From Providencia rustigianii DSM 4541 (lineage in GTDB: Bacteria; Pseudomonadota; Gammaproteobacteria; Enterobacterales; Enterobacteriaceae), in the NCBI RefSeq assembly GCF_000156395.1, contig NZ_GG703820.1, forward strand, positions 170,225-234,224: a DNA stretch of 64,000 bases, read 5' to 3'. A program made the position numbers and the translations under genes. The notes below the pieces were generated by a model. That model was not told the origin of the DNA and made no database searches. It saw only the letters and a list, made by a program, of their open reading frames with translations. This document shows positions 1-9,955 of the stretch, piece by piece; within the stretch, counting starts at the first letter, position 1; every line of letters starts with the position of its first letter.

Positions 1-435
1 GGTTGGTACGACTGTCACAAATAAGTCTTTGATCACTTCAGTATCATTGGTGACCCGCGAAATAATTTGCCCTACCGGTTGTTTATCAAACGTACTCAAT
101 GGCTGGCGTAATGCTGCATTCATCACATCCGTTCTTAAACTTTGTACAACCCCAACAGAAGCTTTATTGAACAAAATATTTTGATAATAATGAAGCAGTG
201 CCGCTGTAATTTGCAGTAAAACAAACCCAACAGCCATATACAGCGTCAGTGGCATGATAATCTGTTTTTTAGCTACCATATTGTCAATAAAGTAGCTAAT
301 CAATAAAGGACCACTGACTTCCGCAATCGCCGCTAACCATAGCATCCCGACCGCAATTCCCATGGTTCCGCGATACGCTTTTCCATAAGACAGCAACCGT
401 TTTAATGCTGGCCAAAGTGATTTTTTTTGACTCAT
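1..435 (-). CDS. mdlB: ABC exporter half-transporter MdlB/SmdB (partial, N-terminal part)
   Basis: This is the first 145 codons of a half-size ABC transporter whose remainder lies beyond the left edge. The visible part is the start of the membrane domain: hydrophobic helices followed by a conserved [14 protein letters not shown] stretch in the first cytoplasmic region, as in E. coli MdlB. The ATPase domain is not in the window. Its ATG overlaps the mdlA stop codon as ATGA, so the two are translationally coupled and presumably form the heterodimeric SmdAB-type multidrug exporter of the inner membrane. Substrate is not evident from sequence. Confidence 0.9.
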   Translation of the reverse strand, partial: MSQKKSLWPALKRLLSYGKAYRGTMGIAVGMLWLAAIAEVSGPLLISYFIDNMVAKKQIIMPLTLYMAVGFVLLQITAALLHYYQNILFNKASVGVVQSLRTDVMNAALRQPLSTFDKQPVGQIISRVTNDTEVIKDLFVTVVPT

Positions 436-2177
436 AGATCACCATCCAAAGCCGCTTCAATCTGCTGATAGTGATACATATCTTTATACCAGCCCACCTG
501 TTGGCTGAGTTCTTCATGAGTGCCTTGCATTGCTATTTCGCCATGGCACAACACCAAAATATTATCAGCTTCTACTAATGCTGATAATCGATGTGCACTG
601 ATGATTAACGTTCTTCCCTGCCGCCAATGGCTTAAGTTTTGCAAGATTGTGAACTCGGTTTGCCCGTCAACCGCGGAGAGCGCATCATCTAAAATCAATA
701 TTTCCGCATTTTGTAAAATAGCCCTAGCAATGGAAATACGTTGTTTTTGCCCGCCAGAAAGCATCACACCTCGCTCACCAACTTCAGTTTGATAACCTTC
801 AGGCAGCCTTAAAATATCCTCATGCACACAAGCAATACGTGCAGCCTCTTCAATCTGGGCTTGAGTCGCGTCAGGGTGACCAAGAGCAATATTTCCGGCT
901 ACCGTATCAGAAAACAGAAATGGAGATTGATTAACTATCGATAACCTAGCTCGCCATTCATTCAAATGAATGTCTGTTAATGGGCGATTTTGGTAGCAAA
1001 TCTCCCCTTCATCAATATCGAAATGGCGCTGTAACAAGGTTATTAGAGTAGATTTACCCGAGCCTGTAGGTCCGCATAACCCTAAAAAACCTCCCGGTTT
1101 TAAAGTAAAACGAATATCTTTTAAGGCGTGACGTTGAGTTTCTGGGTATTGAAATACACCAATATTAACTTCTAATATGCCTTTATCTGGCTGTAAAGAG
1201 TGAGCACCATCTTTGATAACTAAAGGCTCATCCAATAAACTCAATATACGGCTATAGGCAGCACTGCCTCGTTCAACAATATTAAACATCCACGCCAATG
1301 CCAACATAGGCCAAATCATTAATCCTAAATACATCACAAAACTGGTTAACTCGCCGAGGGTTAATGTGTCATTCAACACCATCCAGCTTCCCCCTGCGAT
1401 TGCCAATAAGTTTGCCATACCAATTGCCACAAATATGGTTGGGTCAAAACGTGCGTCGACTTTCGCAACATGCATATTGCGGCGTCCAGCTTCTGTCGCC
1501 ACCTGCTCAAATTGATTTGATTGATGCTCCTCGAGACCAAATGCCTTGATCATACGAATGCTGGTTAAACTCTCTTGGGCATGATTATTTAATGAAGAAA
1601 AAGCACCTTGAGCATGCTTAAAGCGTTGATGAAGTAGATCTCCATAACGCTTAATGACTAAAGCCATTATCGGCATAGGGATCAAGGCAAGTAATGTCAG
1701 TTGCCAACTAATTTCTACACTCATCATGACCAATACAGCACAGCCCATGACTAAGGAGTCAACAAAGGTTAATACCCCTTCCCCAGCAGCAAAAACAACC
1801 CGATCTACGTCATTTGTTGAGCGGGCGATCAAGTCCCCAGTACGATATTTTAAATAGAAAGATTGGTTTTGCTGACTGAGTCGTTGATAAATTTTCTGTC
1901 TTAATTGAACGGCGAGCTTATATGAGGCGCCAAATAGCCATAAACGCCAAACATAGCGTAATCCGTATACCGCCAGTGCAATGACCAACATGGCTAAGAC
2001 ATAATTGACCAACTGCGGGTTAGTCATAGACCCTTTACTGATACCGTCTACAACTTCACCGACTAGGCGCGGAGGAATGACTTGTAAAATAGCGATGATA
2101 ATTAAAAAACAAATAGCGCCGCAGTAGCGTCGCCATTCACTAAAAAAGTACCAACGTAATTGTGAAAATAATCGCAC
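432..2177 (-). CDS. mdlA: ABC exporter half-transporter MdlA/SmdA
   Basis: A 581-residue half-transporter with an N-terminal six-helix membrane domain (about residues 15-310) fused to an ATPase domain. The Walker A motif GPTGSGKS is at residues 369-376, the signature LSGGQ at 473-477 and the Walker B ILILDD at 493-498, all intact. Length is close to the usual 590. It is followed by mdlB with a 4-base ATGA overlap, which supports a heterodimeric exporter. It lies downstream of decR with a 74-base gap, as in E. coli, so cotranscription is plausible. Related proteins have been linked to multidrug export; the natural substrate is unknown. Confidence 0.95.
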   Translation of the reverse strand: MRLFSQLRWYFFSEWRRYCGAICFLIIIAILQVIPPRLVGEVVDGISKGSMTNPQLVNYVLAMLVIALAVYGLRYVWRLWLFGASYKLAVQLRQKIYQRLSQQNQSFYLKYRTGDLIARSTNDVDRVVFAAGEGVLTFVDSLVMGCAVLVMMSVEISWQLTLLALIPMPIMALVIKRYGDLLHQRFKHAQGAFSSLNNHAQESLTSIRMIKAFGLEEHQSNQFEQVATEAGRRNMHVAKVDARFDPTIFVAIGMANLLAIAGGSWMVLNDTLTLGELTSFVMYLGLMIWPMLALAWMFNIVERGSAAYSRILSLLDEPLVIKDGAHSLQPDKGILEVNIGVFQYPETQRHALKDIRFTLKPGGFLGLCGPTGSGKSTLITLLQRHFDIDEGEICYQNRPLTDIHLNEWRARLSIVNQSPFLFSDTVAGNIALGHPDATQAQIEEAARIACVHEDILRLPEGYQTEVGERGVMLSGGQKQRISIARAILQNAEILILDDALSAVDGQTEFTILQNLSHWRQGRTLIISAHRLSALVEADNILVLCHGEIAMQGTHEELSQQVGWYKDMYHYQQIEAALDGDL

Positions 2178-2251
2178 GTATTACTGCCTTGAATGATGTT
2201 AATAACGACCGAATTTCTATTTATATATTGGCGTTCTATTGATATAGCCCA

Positions 2252-2713
2252 CTAATCGGGGATAGGTAGCACCGTCGTATATTTGATTTTTTCCATCGCA
2301 AAACTGGAAGTCACATCGATTAAACCATGAACGCCATTAACCAGCTTTTTATAGAATAAATCATACGATTTCATATCATGTACTTCGACTTGCATTAGAT
2401 AATCATATTCCCCAGCCATACGATAAAACATTAATACCTCAGGTAGTTGTTCGACAAAAGAGACAAACTGTTCATACCATTCGCTATTATGCTGCTGAGT
2501 TTTAATCATTACGATAACCGTAAGTCCTAAACCTAATTTTTCGCCATCCAGCAGTGTCACTCGACCGCGGATATAACCTTCATCTTCTAACCGTTTTAGC
2601 CTTTTCCAACATGGCGTTGATGTTAAGTTCACCGCTTCCGCTAATGCGCTTAATGATAGACCACTGTCATTTTGTAATAAGCAAAGTAACTTTTTATCAA
2701 TTTTATCCAACAT
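2252..2713 (-). CDS. decR: Lrp/AsnC-family transcription regulator DecR
   Basis: A 153-residue Lrp/AsnC-type regulator. The N-terminal third is a winged helix-turn-helix ([20 protein letters not shown]) and the rest is an alpha/beta ligand-binding and oligomerisation (RAM) domain. Length and sequence match E. coli DecR (YbaO, 152 aa), which senses cysteine and activates cysteine detoxification genes. The position immediately upstream of mdlA is also that of decR. The cysteine role here is inferred from orthology; no cysteine desulfidase gene is in the window. It diverges from queC across 227 bases. Confidence 0.9.
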   Translation of the reverse strand: MLDKIDKKLLCLLQNDSGLSLSALAEAVNLTSTPCWKRLKRLEDEGYIRGRVTLLDGEKLGLGLTVIVMIKTQQHNSEWYEQFVSFVEQLPEVLMFYRMAGEYDYLMQVEVHDMKSYDLFYKKLVNGVHGLIDVTSSFAMEKIKYTTVLPIPD

Positions 2714-2940
2714 ATTTAGCCCCCTTCCTTATGTACTTTCATCATCAAAATTCTACCATGTGAAAACAATAAAGGTGTTACGTGTTGTGAATATTGTAGA
2801 ATAACTTTATAAAAATCGCGGGAATATAGCATAAATTGCTTACTAAATAGTAATAGAGTAAAAAAATAGACTGTTCATTCCCTTTCCCCATCGCTAACAT
2901 AGCCTTAAATCTAAATCCTATTCGAGTTCAGGAGGTTCTT

Positions 2941-3636
2941 ATGAAACGAGCCGTTGTTGTCTTTAGCGGGGGGCAAGACTCCACAACCTGCCTAATACAG
3001 GCACTTAAACATTATGATGAAGTTCATTGCATCACTTTTGATTATGGTCAGCGCCATCGTTTAGAAATCGAAGTCGCACAAAAACTTAGCCTACAATTAG
3101 GCGCTAAAGCTCATAAAGTTCTTGATGTCACTCTACTTAGTGAATTAGCCATTAGCAGCCTTACCCGAGACAATATTCCGGTTCCTGACTTTAAGGAGAG
3201 TGAAGCTAGCGGTCTCCCGAGTACGTTTGTTCCTGGTAGAAATATTTTATTTCTCACGTTAGCCGCTATTTATGCTTATCAGGTACAAGCCGAAGCGGTG
3301 ATCACGGGAGTTTGCGAAACTGATTTTTCTGGTTACCCTGATTGCCGTGATGAGTTCGTTAAATCCCTCAACCATGCTGTAAGTTTAGGTCTAGCTAAAG
3401 ATATCCGATTCGAGACTCCACTAATGTGGTTAGATAAAGCGCAAACTTGGGCTTTAGCGGATCATTATGGGCATCTAGAGACAATTCGCCAACAAACACT
3501 AACATGTTATAACGGTATTCAAGGTGATGGCTGTGGAGAGTGTGCAGCGTGCCACTTACGCAGCAAAGGCTTGAATTATTACTTAAGCAATAAACAAGCT
3601 GTAATGAATTCTCTTCTCGAGCAGCTAAAACCGTAG
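2941..3636 (+). CDS. queC: 7-cyano-7-deazaguanine synthase QueC
   Basis: Converts 7-carboxy-7-deazaguanine to preQ0 with ATP and ammonia, a step in queuosine biosynthesis. The N-terminus carries the PP-loop FSGGQDSTT (residues 8-16), and the C-terminus a four-cysteine zinc site in [17 protein letters not shown]. The 231-residue length is normal. A strong ribosome binding site (CAGGAGG) sits 7 bases before the ATG. In E. coli ybaE and cof lie between queC and decR; here the two genes are direct divergent neighbours. The queA and tgt genes of the same pathway are about 37 kb away in this window. Confidence 0.97.
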   Translation: MKRAVVVFSGGQDSTTCLIQALKHYDEVHCITFDYGQRHRLEIEVAQKLSLQLGAKAHKVLDVTLLSELAISSLTRDNIPVPDFKESEASGLPSTFVPGRNILFLTLAAIYAYQVQAEAVITGVCETDFSGYPDCRDEFVKSLNHAVSLGLAKDIRFETPLMWLDKAQTWALADHYGHLETIRQQTLTCYNGIQGDGCGECAACHLRSKGLNYYLSNKQAVMNSLLEQLKP

Positions 3637-3655
3637 TTTATCGTTAATTTTAAAA

Positions 3656-3688
3656 AGCCAACCAAAGAGTTATTTATTTCGGTTGGCT
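3656..3688 (-). terminator. Rho-independent terminator of the thioesterase gene
   Basis: An 8-bp stem AGCCAACC/GGTTGGCT followed on the minus strand by a T-rich run. The stem overlaps the stop codon of the minus-strand thioesterase gene and lies just past the queC stop, so it may serve both convergent genes. Confidence 0.7.
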
Positions 3689-4115
3689 ACATTTCAATAA
3701 AAGAATCTTTTTTGTTATTGAGCGCCTCAATTTTTTCACGCAGTTCATCTGCAATCACCATGGCTTTATTCGTTTTTCCATCAATAAAAACAAAAGTAAC
3801 ATAAGCATCTGATACAACTTCAGATTGCCCATGACTATTACGGATAATCTGTTGATAACAAACCGCGCTTTTAACACCAATTTTATCCATACGGGATATT
3901 ACTGTGAGTTCATCACCCAAACCCACTGCCTGAAAATAATTGACGTTAATGTTTACAGCTGCCATCACAATTTTATTTTGGATTGCCCATTCAATCAGAT
4001 TCGCTTTTCCCATCCACTCCCATCTGTCTGCCTCATAAAACTCCAAATAACGAGCATTGTTTACATGCTGGAATACATCAATGTGGTACCCAAGTACTTT
4101 AATATTTATCGCCAT
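3687..4115 (-). CDS. tesC: Acyl-CoA thioesterase, FadM/TesC family
   Basis: A 142-residue single hot-dog fold thioesterase of the 4-hydroxybenzoyl-CoA type. The family motif is visible as YHIDVFQHVNNARY with the likely catalytic Asp13. E. coli FadM/TesC (YbaW, 132 aa) hydrolyses long-chain acyl-CoA and sits at the same place between queC and ybaV. The C-terminus is about ten residues longer than in E. coli. A CGGAG ribosome binding site precedes the ATG. Function is by family; chain-length preference cannot be read from sequence. Confidence 0.9.
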   Translation of the reverse strand: MAINIKVLGYHIDVFQHVNNARYLEFYEADRWEWMGKANLIEWAIQNKIVMAAVNINVNYFQAVGLGDELTVISRMDKIGVKSAVCYQQIIRNSHGQSEVVSDAYVTFVFIDGKTNKAMVIADELREKIEALNNKKDSFIEM

Positions 4116-4290
4116 AACTACTCCGACCAGTCAACTTTATCGATAACATAAAAATAACAAATCTTTAGATAGCTTGCTGAGAAAATATCACTTATAAGAC
4201 TTAGCTCTCATATTAAGCTCTACAAAATTATTTTTAGAATAAAAAACCTTCACTTCTTTTTTGACTCTTTCAGTTAAAAATACCAAAGTG

Positions 4291-4323
4291 AAATAAGCTC
4301 ATCACTTACTGATGAGCTTATTT
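4291..4323 (-). terminator. Terminator of the ComEA-like gene
   Basis: Perfect 14-bp stem (AAATAAGCTCATCA and its complement) with a 5-base loop, placed just after the stop codon of the minus-strand HhH gene. Confidence 0.75.
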
Positions 4324-4327
4324 ATCG

Positions 4328-4699
4328 TTACAACACTAACTTACTACGATTTTTTTCTAAAAATGCAGGACCAATACCTTGAACCTCAAGAATATTTTCA
4401 ATGGAATTAAATGCCCCATATTTTTCACGATATTCCACTATTGCCTGAGCTTTTTGTTTACCAATTCCACTGAGGATCTTTGCTAATTCTTCAGCGCTTG
4501 CTTGATTGATATTAACTTGTTCAGGGCTGACTAAACCCGTCGCTGGCTTAGTTTCTATCATTTCTTTTGGCTGAGTCACCGCAACCACAGATTTTTCTGG
4601 TTCTATTTTCTTGGCAAATGTAGCTCCCGATGTTGAATACAACATGGCAGCCATAAATAACGTCCCTAATCCCTGTTTAATATTTTTATTCCATTTCAT
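4328..4699 (-). CDS. ybaV: Secreted helix-hairpin-helix protein YbaV (ComEA family)
   Basis: A 123-residue protein with a signal peptide (hydrophobic stretch about residues 10-28, probable cleavage after TFA) and a C-terminal pair of helix-hairpin-helix motifs (VNINQASAEELAKILSGIG and the block ending VQGIGPAFLEKN). This is the ComEA fold that binds double-stranded DNA without sequence specificity. In competent bacteria ComEA pulls DNA into the periplasm; in enterobacteria the role is not established. It occupies the usual position between ppiD and the thioesterase gene. Confidence 0.88.
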   Translation of the reverse strand: MKWNKNIKQGLGTLFMAAMLYSTSGATFAKKIEPEKSVVAVTQPKEMIETKPATGLVSPEQVNINQASAEELAKILSGIGKQKAQAIVEYREKYGAFNSIENILEVQGIGPAFLEKNRSKLVL

Positions 4700-4778
4700 T
4701 TCAGTTCTCCTATATGTGTAGAAACATCACAATGCCAGAGGCTGTCACTCAATGCTTTTTGCTTGTTTATACAATGCG

Positions 4779-4802
4779 AAAGGCCACCCAAAGGTGGCCT
4801 TT
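4779..4802. terminator. Hairpin downstream of ppiD
   Basis: A 10-bp stem AAAGGCCACC/GGTGGCCTTT with loop CAAA. The T-run is better on the plus strand than on the minus strand, although both neighbouring genes are on the minus strand, so it may be a weak ppiD terminator or may block antisense transcripts. Confidence 0.5.
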
Positions 4803-4824
4803 TATTACCAAGATTACAATCTCA

Positions 4825-4843
4825 GTTGCGAAGCGCTTCTCAA
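4825..4843. repeat. Imperfect palindrome abutting the ppiD stop
   Basis: The sequence GTTGCGAAGCGCTTCTCAA lies directly against the ppiD stop codon. It matches the first 15 bases of the perfect 20-bp palindrome found upstream of sbcD at 50058-50077, with one symmetry-breaking base in the part visible. It could act as a small transcript hairpin. Confidence 0.5.
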
Positions 4844-6712
4844 TTATTCAATATTTTGAATTTCAATTTTTGCATTAGCGCGCAAGTTTTGCATCAATGA
4901 CTCATTAACCACAGAGCTCATCATCGCTTGATACTGACTTCCAAGTTGGCTCAGCTCTTCTGCAGTTGGCTGACCTAAAGTCACTTTATCTAGCTGAACA
5001 ACCAGTAAGTTATCTTGTTTATCATAAGCAATTGAGTATGTTGGTTTGCCATCAATTGGCGGAGTCATTTTCATTGCAACATCAGTGACATCGGTAGCCG
5101 GTGCAATGAAAGATACGGTCTGAACAGAACCAAATTGAGTACCAGCAGCTTTCAGAGCCTCATCACCCTTGCCCGCTTTTAACTCAGTAATTAGTTTGTC
5201 GCCATCTGCTTTTAACTGAGTGAAGGCTTTTTGGCGTTTCACCAGCGTTGCAATCTCAGATTTAACTTGATCAAATGGCTCTGTCATTTCCGCTTTGTAC
5301 TGAGTGACACGAACAACAAAGGCACGGTCACCTTCAACGTTAATCACATCAGAGTTAATACCTGTAGCGCCATTTTTATCAATTAAGCGTTCACTGAAAA
5401 TCTCATTGATGACTTTAGGGAAGTTCAGTGCTTCTGGTGGATTTTTACGATCAAACCATTCGGTATTGCTAACTTTCAGTCCAGAAACGCTTTCAACAGA
5501 AGCCAATGATTCATTATCATTTGTTGCAGCTTCGCTCACTTTCTGTTGTAAATCATAAAACTGCTTGATGCTCTTATCTTGAGTTAAGCTTGTTTTAATG
5601 CTGTCTTTAACTTCATCTAACGGCTTAATTGCTTCTGGCGTAATATCATCCAAACGGAACAGAACATAATTGTCTTGAACTTTAATTGGTGCAGAAACCT
5701 GACCTTTTTCAGTTAGGTTCGCGCTGATGATTTCACTTGGTGTAGATGCAGCTTCCATCCAACCAATCACACCTTTATTACTTGCACTGAATTTGTCTGT
5801 TGATTTTTCAGCTGCTAACGCAGCAAAATCAGCACCATTTTTCAGTTCAGTTTCTAAAGCTTGCGCATCTTTTTCTGATGCAACTTGAATCATGCTATAG
5901 AGTTTTTGCTCTGCTTTAGTGAAGTTTTTCAGGTTTTGCTGGTAGTAGGTTGTGATTTCTTCATCATTTACCGTTGCTTTCGGCATTGATGCAGCATCCA
6001 TTTCTACATAGCTCACTTGAACTTGTTCAGGTGAAATAAAACTATTTTGATTAGCGTCATAATACGCTTTCAATTCTTCTTCTGTGACGGTTTGTTTAGC
6101 TTGAACTTCAGCTAGTGGCAGCATTGCAGTGCGAACTTCACGCTGCTGCATAAATAGCTCAGCATAAGCTTTCACTTCAGAAGGCAGTGCAAACTCAGTC
6201 CCCGTAAAGGATTTGCCTAATTGCGCACGGACTAAGTCTTGACGAATTTGTGCGGCGAAGCTGTCTGCATTGATATTGTAACGGCTTAAGATTTCACGAT
6301 ATTTTTCACTGTCAAACTTTCCATCAGTTTGGAAAATTTGCATAGCAAAAATAGCCTGTTCAATTTGCTTATCACTTGCAGAGAGATTTAATTCATTCGC
6401 ATATTGATTAATCAATTGGGTATTGATTAAGTTATTCAAAGCTTGGGTACGCAGCTCTTTCATATATTCATCATTACTGGCTACTTCAGCGAATTTATCC
6501 CCTAAGTATTCTTGTAATGATTGGCGTTCCTGTTGAAAAGCCTGCTGTAATTGTTCCCTGCTTATTGGCTGCCCATTGACTTCAGCGGCATCATTACTTG
6601 AACCACCGATCACATAGCCAGCAACACCTGTCAGCACGAATGACAGGATAATAATAGCTAACAACACTTTAATAAAAGGACTGTTCGCCTTCGTGCGTAG
6701 ATCTTCCATCAT
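4844..6712 (-). CDS. ppiD: Periplasmic folding chaperone PpiD
   Basis: A 622-residue inner-membrane-anchored SurA-like chaperone that works at the periplasmic exit of the SecYEG translocon. The N-terminus has a short cytoplasmic tail (MMEDLRTKANSPF), a single transmembrane helix (about residues 14-36), then a SurA-type N-terminal chaperone domain and a parvulin domain (roughly residues 260-360). The parvulin domain of PpiD lacks strong isomerase activity in E. coli. Length matches E. coli (623). It follows hupB on the same strand, as in other enterobacteria. Confidence 0.96.
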   Translation of the reverse strand: MMEDLRTKANSPFIKVLLAIIILSFVLTGVAGYVIGGSSNDAAEVNGQPISREQLQQAFQQERQSLQEYLGDKFAEVASNDEYMKELRTQALNNLINTQLINQYANELNLSASDKQIEQAIFAMQIFQTDGKFDSEKYREILSRYNINADSFAAQIRQDLVRAQLGKSFTGTEFALPSEVKAYAELFMQQREVRTAMLPLAEVQAKQTVTEEELKAYYDANQNSFISPEQVQVSYVEMDAASMPKATVNDEEITTYYQQNLKNFTKAEQKLYSMIQVASEKDAQALETELKNGADFAALAAEKSTDKFSASNKGVIGWMEAASTPSEIISANLTEKGQVSAPIKVQDNYVLFRLDDITPEAIKPLDEVKDSIKTSLTQDKSIKQFYDLQQKVSEAATNDNESLASVESVSGLKVSNTEWFDRKNPPEALNFPKVINEIFSERLIDKNGATGINSDVINVEGDRAFVVRVTQYKAEMTEPFDQVKSEIATLVKRQKAFTQLKADGDKLITELKAGKGDEALKAAGTQFGSVQTVSFIAPATDVTDVAMKMTPPIDGKPTYSIAYDKQDNLLVVQLDKVTLGQPTAEELSQLGSQYQAMMSSVVNESLMQNLRANAKIEIQNIE

Positions 6713-6779
6713 AAAAAGGCTTAACTCCGCTTTGTTGAATTTCTTAATAATGCGCTAATTCTAACCCAGATAGGAAAAA

Positions 6780-6805
6780 AAGCGCACCATTTCCATGGTG
6801 CGCTT
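6780..6805 (-). terminator. Terminator of hupB
   Basis: An 11-bp stem (AAGCGCACCAT and its complement, loop GGAA) followed on the minus strand by seven T residues, in the hupB-ppiD gap. A second imperfect inverted repeat (TTGAGTTTTCGC with its bulged partner, 6838-6880) lies between it and the hupB stop. Confidence 0.8.
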
Positions 6806-6881
6806 ATATATTATCTGATTAAAGACATTACGTCAGTTTGAGTTTTCGCAAAAAAGCGTGAAAGACGCGACTAAAACTCAA

Positions 6882-7157
6882 TTAACGATTAACAGCGTCT
6901 TTTAGACCTTTACCGGCGCGGAAAGCAGGTACTGTAGCCGCGGCAATTTTAATTTCTTTACCTGTCTGCGGATTACGACCAATACGCGCTGCGCGTTTAC
7001 GTACAGAAAAAGTACCAAAGCCAACTAAAGTAACATCATCACCTTTTTTCAGCGAACCCGTTACAGAGGCAACGAAAGCATCGACTACGCGACCTGCTGC
7101 GGCTTTAGAAATGTTCGCTTCTGAAGCGACTTTTTCAATCAGTTGAGACTTATTCAC
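6882..7157 (-). CDS. hupB: DNA-binding protein HU-beta
   Basis: A nucleoid-associated histone-like protein. The chosen reading of 91 residues begins at a GTG codon ([10 protein letters not shown]...), matching the E. coli HupB N-terminus, where GTG is also the start; an in-frame ATG 15 bases upstream would add MGMII, and the GGGGAT at that place is better read as the ribosome binding site. The core [31 protein letters not shown] is the DNA-bending arm and C-terminal helix. HU-beta forms HU heterodimers with HupA. It sits between lon and ppiD, as usual. Confidence 0.96.
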   Translation of the reverse strand: MNKSQLIEKVASEANISKAAAGRVVDAFVASVTGSLKKGDDVTLVGFGTFSVRKRAARIGRNPQTGKEIKIAAATVPAFRAGKGLKDAVNR

Positions 7158-7190
7158 TATTATCATCCCCATATTAGTTTTGACTTGATC

Positions 7191-7244
7191 GGTTAATTAA
7201 CCAATTACAGTATAGTTAACAATAGTAAGTATGGTTAATTAATG
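7191..7244. promoter_or_regulatory. AT-rich palindromes in the hupB upstream region
   Basis: A perfect 12-bp palindrome GGTTAATTAACC (7191-7202) and a related GGTTAATTAAT (7233-7243) lie 30-90 bases upstream of the hupB start. They are in the promoter region; whether a protein binds them is unknown. Confidence 0.3.
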
Positions 7245-7340
7245 ATGCAGCCGTTATATCAATCCTGAATATCAATGGCAAGAGAACAAATAGCATGCGA
7301 ACCATTATCAGAATCTTCGCTAAAAGTAGCGATGAAAAAA

Positions 7341-7374
7341 AAGGCTGACAAGCACTTAATTAGCTGTCAGCCTT
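7341..7374 (-). terminator. Terminator of lon
   Basis: A 10-bp stem AAGGCTGACA/TGTCAGCCTT followed on the minus strand by eight T residues, just past the lon stop codon. Confidence 0.88.
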
Positions 7375-7396
7375 AGTTTTATACGAGCTTTATGAC

Positions 7397-9826
7397 TTAG
7401 CTCACCTTTTTCGCTTTATTTTTTACTACTTCCATCCCAAAAGGAGGATTAACTAAAGCTAGAGATAAGACTTCTTCAATGGTTTTTACTGGATGAATTT
7501 TCAAATCAGCAATCACATTTTGAGGAATTTCTTCTAAATCCCGCTTGTTTTCTTCAGGAATTAAAACTGTTTTTATTCCACCACGATGCGCCGCTAATAA
7601 CTTCTCTTTCAATCCACCGATTGGTAGCACTAAGCCTCGTAGGGTAATTTCCCCAGTCATCGCTACATCCGCTTTAACTGGATTACCCGTTAAGCAAGAA
7701 ACTAGTGCGGTTGACATTGCAATACCTGCACTCGGACCATCTTTCGGTGTTGCGCCTTCCGGTACGTGAACGTGAATATCACGTTTTTCGTAGAAGTCGC
7801 CATTAATACCCAGTTTTTCTGCACGAGCACGTACAACCGTTAATGCGGTTTGAATCGACTCTTGCATGACTTCACCCAGAGAGCCGGTATAGGTTAATTT
7901 CCCTTTACCTGGTACACATGCGGTTTCGATAGTTAGTAAGTCACCACCAACTTCAGTCCATGCTAAACCTGTTACCTGTCCTACACGGTTTTCTGTATCT
8001 GCATGTCCATAATCGAAGCGACGAACACCTAAATAATCTTTTAGATTATCTGCGGTGATACTGATGTGCTTCAATTTTTTATCCATTAACAGTGCTTTAA
8101 CCGCTTTACGGCACAGTTTAGAGATTTCACGCTCTAAACCACGAACACCCGCCTCACGAGTATAGTAACGAATGATACTCATCAGAGCGCTATCATCGAT
8201 AGATAGTTCACCTTTTTTCAACGCATTACGTTCAATTTGCTTAGATAACAGATGTCTCTTCGCAATATTTAGTTTTTCATCTTCGGTGTAACCAGATAGA
8301 CGAATCACTTCCATACGGTCTAATAATGGTGCAGGGATATTCATCGAGTTCGATGTCGCCACAAACATCACGTCAGACAAGTCATAATCAACTTCCAAAT
8401 AATGGTCGTTGAATGCGACGTTCTGCTCTGGATCTAATACCTCTAATAATGCAGAAGCCGGATCCCCACGCATGTCGGAAGACATTTTATCGATCTCATC
8501 CAGTAAAAATAGCGGGTTTTTCACCCCAACTTTTGCCATTTTTTGGATAAGTTTACCTGGCATCGAACCAATATAGGTACGACGGTGACCACGGATTTCC
8601 GCTTCGTCACGTACACCACCCAATGCCATACGGGTGTATTCACGACCTGTCGCTTTGGCAATAGATTGCCCCAGTGATGTCTTACCAACCCCAGGAGGCC
8701 CCACTAAGCACAGGATTGGGCCTTTAATTTTACTCACACGACTCTGTACCGCCAGATACTCAAGAATACGGTCTTTAACACGCTCTAAACCATAATGGTC
8801 GGTATCAAGGACTTCCTGAGCTTTCACTAAGTCTTTTTTGACTTTGCTACGCTTATGCCATGGTACCTGAACCATCCAATCGATGTAGCTGCGTACCACT
8901 GTCGCTTCTGCTGACATTGGAGACATCATTTTCAGCTTCTGCAATTCAGCTTCTGCTTTCTCTTGTGCCTCTTTTGGCATCTTCGCTTCTTCGATTTTAC
9001 GTTTCAGCGACTCGTATTCATCCGGCGCATCATCCATTTCGCCCAGCTCTTTTTGAATGGCCTTCATTTGCTCATTCAAATAGTATTCGCGCTGACTTTT
9101 TTCCATCTGCTTTTTCACGCGATTACGGATGCGCTTTTCAACTTGCAGTAATTCTGTTTCTGATTCCATCATTGCCATCAGGAACTCAACACGCTCGGCA
9201 ATGTTTGCCATTTCAAGAACGCGTTGTTTGTCCGCTAATTTTAATGGCATATGTGACGCAATCGTATCAGCCAGTTTATCCAACTGATCTTGCTCAATCG
9301 CATGCAGTGAAGTCAGGACTTCAGGTGGAATTTTTTTGTTCAGCTTAATATAGCTTTCAAATTGGCTAACAATTGTGCGATATAAAACTTCTTGCTCTTT
9401 TTCATCAACCAATTCTGCCGTTGGCACTGTTCCTGTTTCATCATAGGCAGCTGCTGATTTAGCGTCATCGTTTAGCAAGTATTCTGCTTGCGCTAAGAAA
9501 TATTCACCATTGTCAGTTAAGCTTGTGATACGAGCACGTCTAAGCCCTTCGACTAAAACTTTGACAGTGCCATCGGGTAATTTAAGCATCTGAATAACAG
9601 ACGCAACAGTCCCAACAGCAAATAAATCATTTACCCCAGGATCATCGGTTGAGGCTTCTTTTTGCGCAACCAGCATCACTTGCTTATCATGATCCATTGC
9701 TGCTTCCAGACTGTGAATGGATTTTTCACGTCCAACAAACAGTGGGATCACCATATGTGGGTATACCACTACATCACGCAGAGGCAATACTGGTATTTCA
9801 ATGCGTTCGGAACGCTCTGGATTCAT
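7397..9826 (-). CDS. lon: ATP-dependent protease La (Lon)
   Basis: A cytoplasmic AAA+ serine protease that degrades misfolded and regulatory proteins. It has the N-terminal substrate domain, the AAA+ module with Walker A GPPGVGKTS and Walker B FLLDEIDK, and the C-terminal peptidase with the Ser-Lys dyad in PKDGPSAG and GGLKEKLLAAHR. At 809 residues it is about 25 longer than E. coli Lon (784): roughly 18 extra residues fall in the N-terminal domain near 117-139 and the C-terminal tail is slightly longer and lysine-rich. The ribosome binding site is GAGAGAG. A heat-shock promoter lies upstream. Confidence 0.98.
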   Translation of the reverse strand: MNPERSERIEIPVLPLRDVVVYPHMVIPLFVGREKSIHSLEAAMDHDKQVMLVAQKEASTDDPGVNDLFAVGTVASVIQMLKLPDGTVKVLVEGLRRARITSLTDNGEYFLAQAEYLLNDDAKSAAAYDETGTVPTAELVDEKEQEVLYRTIVSQFESYIKLNKKIPPEVLTSLHAIEQDQLDKLADTIASHMPLKLADKQRVLEMANIAERVEFLMAMMESETELLQVEKRIRNRVKKQMEKSQREYYLNEQMKAIQKELGEMDDAPDEYESLKRKIEEAKMPKEAQEKAEAELQKLKMMSPMSAEATVVRSYIDWMVQVPWHKRSKVKKDLVKAQEVLDTDHYGLERVKDRILEYLAVQSRVSKIKGPILCLVGPPGVGKTSLGQSIAKATGREYTRMALGGVRDEAEIRGHRRTYIGSMPGKLIQKMAKVGVKNPLFLLDEIDKMSSDMRGDPASALLEVLDPEQNVAFNDHYLEVDYDLSDVMFVATSNSMNIPAPLLDRMEVIRLSGYTEDEKLNIAKRHLLSKQIERNALKKGELSIDDSALMSIIRYYTREAGVRGLEREISKLCRKAVKALLMDKKLKHISITADNLKDYLGVRRFDYGHADTENRVGQVTGLAWTEVGGDLLTIETACVPGKGKLTYTGSLGEVMQESIQTALTVVRARAEKLGINGDFYEKRDIHVHVPEGATPKDGPSAGIAMSTALVSCLTGNPVKADVAMTGEITLRGLVLPIGGLKEKLLAAHRGGIKTVLIPEENKRDLEEIPQNVIADLKIHPVKTIEEVLSLALVNPPFGMEVVKNKAKKVS

Positions 9827-9955
9827 AAAGCTCTCTCTTCGTTTAGCACACGCCAGTTAAGGGTTGTCTCTTATCAAAGGAAAATATTCTTTTAAAACAC
9901 TGCACTATAACAATGTTATTTCAAAATAAGGAAACCACAACTAAGAATATAAACT

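Noticed and set aside
8860..9348. A 162-codon plus-strand frame inside lon
   Set aside because: It lies fully antisense to a complete and conserved lon gene, has no family signal and its composition follows the complementary strand of lon.
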